Source: Paraburkholderia bannensis NBRC 103871 (GTDB lineage: Bacteria; Pseudomonadota; Gammaproteobacteria; Burkholderiales; Burkholderiaceae). From it: a stretch of 64,000 bases of DNA. Position numbers and translations under genes: made by a program. The stretch covers positions 1 through 64,000 of the forward strand of contig NZ_BAYA01000016.1 in the NCBI RefSeq assembly GCF_000685015.1. Direction: 5' to 3'. Below are positions 60,101 through 64,000 of this stretch, one piece after another. The first letter of the stretch is position 1. Each line of letters starts with the position of its first letter. The notes beneath the pieces are model-generated. The model had not been told where the DNA came from. It saw only the letters and a program-made list of their open reading frames with translations, and ran no database searches.

Positions 60101-61960
60101 ATGCCTGCCACACCGTCGCCTGCCGAAGCCGCGCTTGCGCCGCCTGCCACTCCGGTGGCGCACGGTCGTGGCGCGCACAACGACGCGGCAGGCGAGCGGG
60201 CGGGCAGCGATCGGCTGCTGGACGCGTTGATGCGGCTGGCGGCGCACCACTTTGGCGTGGCCGCCGCCTGCGTGCTGCCGGGCGACGCGGCGCAGGGCGT
60301 CGAATGGCTGGGCGCGGGTGTCGACAGGCGATTGCGCGACGTGCTTGCCGAGCTGACGTTCACGAACGATCGTGATGCACGCGAAGGAATGGCCGAACCG
60401 CTGATCGTCAACGATCTCGGTTCCGACCCTGCATGGCAGGCCTGTTTGTCGCGCGCGAGCGCGCTGCCGTTTCGCTTCGTGGCGGCGTGGCCGTTGACGG
60501 CCAGTCACGGCGAGGCGCTGGGCAGCCTCTGCCTGCTCGATCCCGAGCCGCGCGAGTTGTCGGCGGCGCAGCGCGCCAGTCTCGACGATTTCGCGCGCAT
60601 GATCGCCGCGCTTGTGGCCCCGTCGGGCGAAACGCTGGCCACCGATTCTGACCTGCGTGCCGAACTCGCCTCGCTGCGCGAACGCGAACGTCTCCTTGCG
60701 CTGGCTATCGCGGGCAGCGGCACCGGCGTCTGGGATCGCAACGTGGTGACGGGCGAGATCCGCTACTCGAAGGGCTGGAAGGCGATGCTCGGCTATGCCG
60801 AGGACGAGATCACCAACCGCATCGAGGACAGCTACCTGCGTCTGCATCCCGAAGACCTCGCCTATGTCCAGGCGACCATGAAGGCGCATTTCGAAGGCAA
60901 CACCGACCAGTACGAGGTCGAGCACCGGATTCGCTGCAAGGACGGCAGCTACAAGTGGATCTGTAGCCGCGGCAAGGTGACCGCGCGCGATGGCGACGGC
61001 CGCGCGCTGCGCATGGTCGGCACCTCGACCGACGTGACCTCGATGCGCGAGATGGCCGAGCGCCTGCGCGAATCGGTCAATCTCATCACCAACCTCACCA
61101 ACGAAGTGCCGGGCCTCGTGTTCCAGTGCCGCCGCGCGCCGGACGGGCACACGTCGTTTCCCTACGCGAGTGCGGGCATCGGCGAGATTTACGAGCTCAC
61201 GCCCGAGGAAGTCGTATTCGACGCGGCCGGGATCGACGCGCTGATCCATCCCGACGATATCGACGCCTACCGCGCATCGTTCGCGGAATCGGCAGCCACG
61301 CTCGCGCCGTGGCATCTGGAATATCGCGTGCGTCTGCCGCTGCAAGGGCTGCGCTGGCGTCAGGGCGACGCGCGACCGCAGCGCCGCGCCGACGGCGCGA
61401 CGGTCTGGCACGGCTTCATCACCGACGTCACGGAGCGCAAGCGCATCGAGGCCGAACTGCAGGAGTTCGCGATGACCGACGGCCTCACGCGCCTCGCGAA
61501 CCGGCGGCATTTCATGTCGCGGCTCGACGCGCAGCTCGCGCTGCTGCGGCGCTCGGGCGGCCCGGAGTGCGCGCTGATGATGTGCGACCTCGATCACTTC
61601 AAGGCGATCAACGACCGCTTCGGCCATGCGGTCGGCGACGATGCGCTGCGCCATTTCGCAGAGATCTTGCGCAAGCATTTGCGCAGCGGCGACGTGGCGG
61701 GGCGCATTGGCGGCGAGGAGTTTGCGATCCTGCTGGGCGGTGCGGACGTGGACGGCGCGTGCGTCGTCGCGCGCCGCATCCAGGACTGCATCGCCGAAGC
61801 GCCGCTGGTCGCGCAAGCGGGCACGGTGGCGCTGACGGTGAGCATCGGCGTGACGCCGTTGCGCATCGACGACGGCAGCGCAGAGGCCACGCTTTCGCGC
61901 AGCGATGTCGCGCTTTATCGCGCGAAAAAGGGCGGACGCAATCGCATCGAGTGCGCCTGA
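60101..61960 (+). CDS. GAF-PAS-PAS-GGDEF diguanylate cyclase
   Basis: Cytoplasmic cyclic-di-GMP synthase of 619 residues without membrane helices. GAF-like domain at about 38-172; PAS with a PAC-like end at about 203-325 (GVWDRNVVTGEIRYSKGWKAMLGY, EVEHRIRCKDGSYKWICSRG); a second PAS at about 330-450; and a GGDEF domain from about 460. The active site GGEEF is at 537-541 and the inhibitory I-site is intact as RSGD (528-531). This contrasts with WspR in the same window. Monocistronic, with its own promoter. Confidence 0.92.
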   Translation: MPATPSPAEAALAPPATPVAHGRGAHNDAAGERAGSDRLLDALMRLAAHHFGVAAACVLPGDAAQGVEWLGAGVDRRLRDVLAELTFTNDRDAREGMAEPLIVNDLGSDPAWQACLSRASALPFRFVAAWPLTASHGEALGSLCLLDPEPRELSAAQRASLDDFARMIAALVAPSGETLATDSDLRAELASLRERERLLALAIAGSGTGVWDRNVVTGEIRYSKGWKAMLGYAEDEITNRIEDSYLRLHPEDLAYVQATMKAHFEGNTDQYEVEHRIRCKDGSYKWICSRGKVTARDGDGRALRMVGTSTDVTSMREMAERLRESVNLITNLTNEVPGLVFQCRRAPDGHTSFPYASAGIGEIYELTPEEVVFDAAGIDALIHPDDIDAYRASFAESAATLAPWHLEYRVRLPLQGLRWRQGDARPQRRADGATVWHGFITDVTERKRIEAELQEFAMTDGLTRLANRRHFMSRLDAQLALLRRSGGPECALMMCDLDHFKAINDRFGHAVGDDALRHFAEILRKHLRSGDVAGRIGGEEFAILLGGADVDGACVVARRIQDCIAEAPLVAQAGTVALTVSIGVTPLRIDDGSAEATLSRSDVALYRAKKGGRNRIECA

Positions 61961-62132
61961 GCTTTGGTCTTTTGCGTAGATTGAGGCGCACATAAAGCGG
62001 CTGATGCATTAGCGTCGAAAGCGCTATCCCCGCATCGTGATTTGCTTAGCGCGAATCGTTACTTCTGCTCATGCGGCGTGACAGGTAGCATTTTTTGCAC
62101 CTTCAATTGCACCGTCACGCTACGCATCGATC

Positions 62133-63104
62133 ATGAATAACGATATTCGCTTTCAACGCCGCCGCACTGTACTCGCCGCGCTAGGCGCCACGCTCGGTGC
62201 GTCGCTTGCCGGTGCGGCGCTGCCTGCATGGGCCAAGTTCCAGCCCGACCAGTTCCGCATCGGCTATCAGAAGGCTGCGAGCACGCTCGTGCTGCTCAAG
62301 GCCAGCGGCGCCTTGGAAAAACGTCTCGCGCCGCAAGGCATCAAGGTCTCGTGGACTGAATTCCCCGCAGGGCCGCAATTGCTCGAAGGGCTCAATGTGG
62401 GCGCGATCGATTTCGGCTACGTGGGTGAAGCGCCGCCTGTGTTCGCGCAGGCCGCAGGCGCGGATTTCGTCTACACGGCCTATGAATTGCCGACGCCGCA
62501 CGCCGAAGGCGTGGTGGTCGCGAAGCAATCGCCGATCAAGTCGGTGGCCGAACTCAAGGGCAAGAAAATTGGCTTCAATCGCGGCTCGGATGTGCACTGG
62601 TTCATCGTCGCGCTGCTGCAGAAAAATGGCATTGCGTTGAACGAAATTCAGCCCGTTTATCTTGCCCCCGCCGATGCGCGCGCAGCGCTGCAAAGCGGTT
62701 CGATCGATGCGTGGGCCGTGTGGGATCCGTTTCTTGCTGCCGTCGAATCGCAGGATGGGGCGCGTTTGCTCGCCGATGCGAGCGGCGTGGCAAGTCATCA
62801 TCAGTTCTTCCTGAGCCAGCGTGAATTCGCGATCAAGCGCAAGGACGCGATTAATGTGGCGCTCGACGAGCTAGGCAAGACAGGGCAGTGGGTGCGGGCG
62901 AACACGGCGGCGGCCGCCGCGAAGCTCGCGCCGATTCAGGGACTTGACGCGGCAACGATTCAGGTTGGTCTCTCGCACTATGCGCACGAATATCGGCCGA
63001 TTGACGCGGGCGTGATCGCGCAACAGCAGAAGATCGCCGATACGTTCTACGATCTCAAGATCATTCCGCGACGTGTGACGACCAAAGATGCGGTGTTGGC
63101 GTAA
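62133..63104 (+). CDS. ssuA: Aliphatic sulfonate ABC transporter substrate-binding protein (SsuA-like)
   Basis: Periplasmic binding protein of 323 residues. The signal sequence begins with FQRRRTVLAALGA, which suggests Tat export, and ends near AWAK. The mature protein carries FRIGYQKAASTLVLLKASGALEK, WTEFPAGPQLLEGLNVGAIDFGYVGEAPPVFAQAAG and VWDPFLAAVE, typical of SsuA/TauA/nitrate-type binding proteins, closest to SsuA. No permease or ATPase gene is adjacent; a hairpin and a convergent gene follow, so it is either an orphan or its partners are elsewhere. Confidence 0.88.
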   Translation: MNNDIRFQRRRTVLAALGATLGASLAGAALPAWAKFQPDQFRIGYQKAASTLVLLKASGALEKRLAPQGIKVSWTEFPAGPQLLEGLNVGAIDFGYVGEAPPVFAQAAGADFVYTAYELPTPHAEGVVVAKQSPIKSVAELKGKKIGFNRGSDVHWFIVALLQKNGIALNEIQPVYLAPADARAALQSGSIDAWAVWDPFLAAVESQDGARLLADASGVASHHQFFLSQREFAIKRKDAINVALDELGKTGQWVRANTAAAAAKLAPIQGLDAATIQVGLSHYAHEYRPIDAGVIAQQQKIADTFYDLKIIPRRVTTKDAVLA

Positions 63105-63139
63105 TCGCGCCTTGCATTCAAGTGCTATTGTGCAGACCG

Positions 63140-63189
63140 GCAACCCGTCACCCGTCACCTGTCACCTGTGACGACAAGTGACGGGTTGC
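63140..63189. terminator. Hairpin with internal short repeats between ssuA and methyltransferase
   Basis: A perfect 12-bp stem GCAACCCGTCAC (63140-63151) with GTGACGGGTTGC (63178-63189). The loop contains further CGTCAC/TGTCAC repeats that can pair in other ways. Placed between convergent genes, it may end transcription from both sides, though T tracts are absent. Confidence 0.55.
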
Positions 63190-63201
63190 TCGCATGGTTA
63201 C

Positions 63202-64000
63202 TTAGCTATCCTTCGCAGTGGGATTGCGCCGGGCAGGATCGACTTCTGCGTCGAGTCTATTCAGCGGCTTGATGCCACTCACAAGAAACATAAGGGCAGC
63301 ACCGCCATGCATGACGGTGTCCGCACCGAGCGCTTGCTGGTATCGAGCCTGATTCTCAAGCGCTCTTGCCCAAAGCGTTTCAAACCGGGTGGCATCGCCT
63401 CCGCCTGCCAAAAAGAGCCGTAGCATCTCGGACTTGTGAAAATCGTCGGCTTGTTGCCATGCGCTCATATCGCGAATGATGGCCTGTTGCTCGATTTGCG
63501 CGTAAGGGGGAAACAGCGGAATGGCCTTGTCCGAAATCCACGTTCGCAGGCCCTCCAGCCCCACCTGATTGAAGTAACTGGGAACCAGGCCGCCGAGAGA
63601 ATGATCGCCTTGTTTCAACGCGCGACGTCCGCGCTCTATCACCAGTGCGAACTCGAAATTTTCCGCGCATTCCTGCGCGGTGAATGTGTCGCCGAACGAA
63701 GAGCGCATGGCGGTAGCGCAGAGATTGTCTGGCTCGACACACAGTAGCGTTCCACCGGGCTTCAGGACACGAAACATTTCGCGTATGGCCTGCATGGGAT
63801 CGCTTACGTGAATCAATACGGTCTGGCACGTCACAAAGTCAAAACTGGCGTCGACGAATGGCAATGACATTGCATCGCCATATTCCACGGAAACGTGGAT
63901 TCCACGATCGCGCATTGTCGCTGTCCAGGTGGAAGCGTCACGTAGCCACTTTGCATCAGTATCGACACCCACTACTGTTGCATTGGGCGCCAGGTGCGGC
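63202..64000 (-). CDS. SAM-dependent methyltransferase, 5' end outside the window
   Basis: Class I methyltransferase (Methyltransf_11 type) of which about 266 residues are visible. Reading from the window edge: HLAPNATVVGVDTD (motif I end with the acidic SAM-ribose ligand), VEYGDAMSLPFVDASFDFVTCQ (motifs II and III) and REMFRVLKPGGTLLCVEPDN. A C-terminal helical region follows. The frame stays open to base 64000, so the N terminus and the GxGxG loop are cut off. Substrate unknown. Confidence 0.82.
   Translation of the reverse strand, partial: PHLAPNATVVGVDTDAKWLRDASTWTATMRDRGIHVSVEYGDAMSLPFVDASFDFVTCQTVLIHVSDPMQAIREMFRVLKPGGTLLCVEPDNLCATAMRSSFGDTFTAQECAENFEFALVIERGRRALKQGDHSLGGLVPSYFNQVGLEGLRTWISDKAIPLFPPYAQIEQQAIIRDMSAWQQADDFHKSEMLRLFLAGGGDATRFETLWARALENQARYQQALGADTVMHGGAALMFLVSGIKPLNRLDAEVDPARRNPTAKDS

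Overview
The window is high-GC chromosomal DNA of a Burkholderia-type betaproteobacterium (Burkholderia, Paraburkholderia or Caballeronia; the genus cannot be fixed by reading alone). The evidence is the gene content: a Burkholderia-order contact-dependent inhibition locus (A-I-x-B), two Burkholderiales-type general porins, hopanoid genes hpnI and hpnL, a DUF4148 protein, and a fused QuiC dehydroshikimate dehydratase. I recognised no rRNA, tRNA, CRISPR array, IS element or integrase gene.

Layout. 1-2370: hopanoid genes hpnI and hpnL. 2431-3219: a calcineurin-like phosphoesterase. 3168-17850: a 14.6-kb segment bounded by two exact 62-bp direct repeats. It carries a complete contact-dependent inhibition (CDI, bcpAIOB-like) locus: a 3602-residue TpsA exoprotein/toxin (bcpA), a small two-helix membrane immunity candidate (bcpI), a 79-residue unknown in the bcpO position, the TpsB transporter (bcpB) and a lipoprotein. 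17849-22735: a short-chain dehydrogenase, two AraC regulators, an outer-membrane barrel and a lipoprotein. 22839-26138: ilvD and a porin. 26469-30863: a MoxR/CobS-like AAA+ ATPase, a CobT-like VWA protein and a membrane J-domain protein. 30891-33980: a Pit phosphate transporter and a second porin. 34151-40012: a divergent quinate/shikimate catabolism cluster (quiC; aroQ, an AroE-type dehydrogenase, an MFS transporter and a TetR regulator) around a palindromic operator.

40286-49230: a full Wsp surface-sensing chemosensory operon (wspA-B-C-D-E-F-R), tightly overlapping up to wspF and ending in a REC-GGDEF diguanylate cyclase whose inhibitory I-site is altered. 49354-51647: an ECF sigma factor between two anti-sigma-like membrane proteins. 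51770-54145: a DUF4148 protein and an HtrA-like protease. 54563-57295: a two-component flavin monooxygenase with a TetR regulator and two inverted-repeat operators. 57457-63104: an AraC regulator, a cupin, a ZntB/CorA-type transporter, a GAF-PAS-PAS-GGDEF cyclase and an SsuA-like binding protein. The right edge cuts a SAM methyltransferase gene.

The most striking region is the CDI segment. It sits exactly at the 3' end of the phosphoesterase gene. The duplicated 62 bp contain that gene's last 17 codons, its stop and a T tract, as expected for a site-specific island that rebuilds its target, yet no recombinase lies between the repeats. The end of bcpA and bcpI are sharply AT-richer than their surroundings. 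The C-terminal toxin has hydrophobic stretches and its immunity candidate is a membrane protein, which points to a membrane-acting toxin. All functions are inferred from sequence reading; no database search was run.
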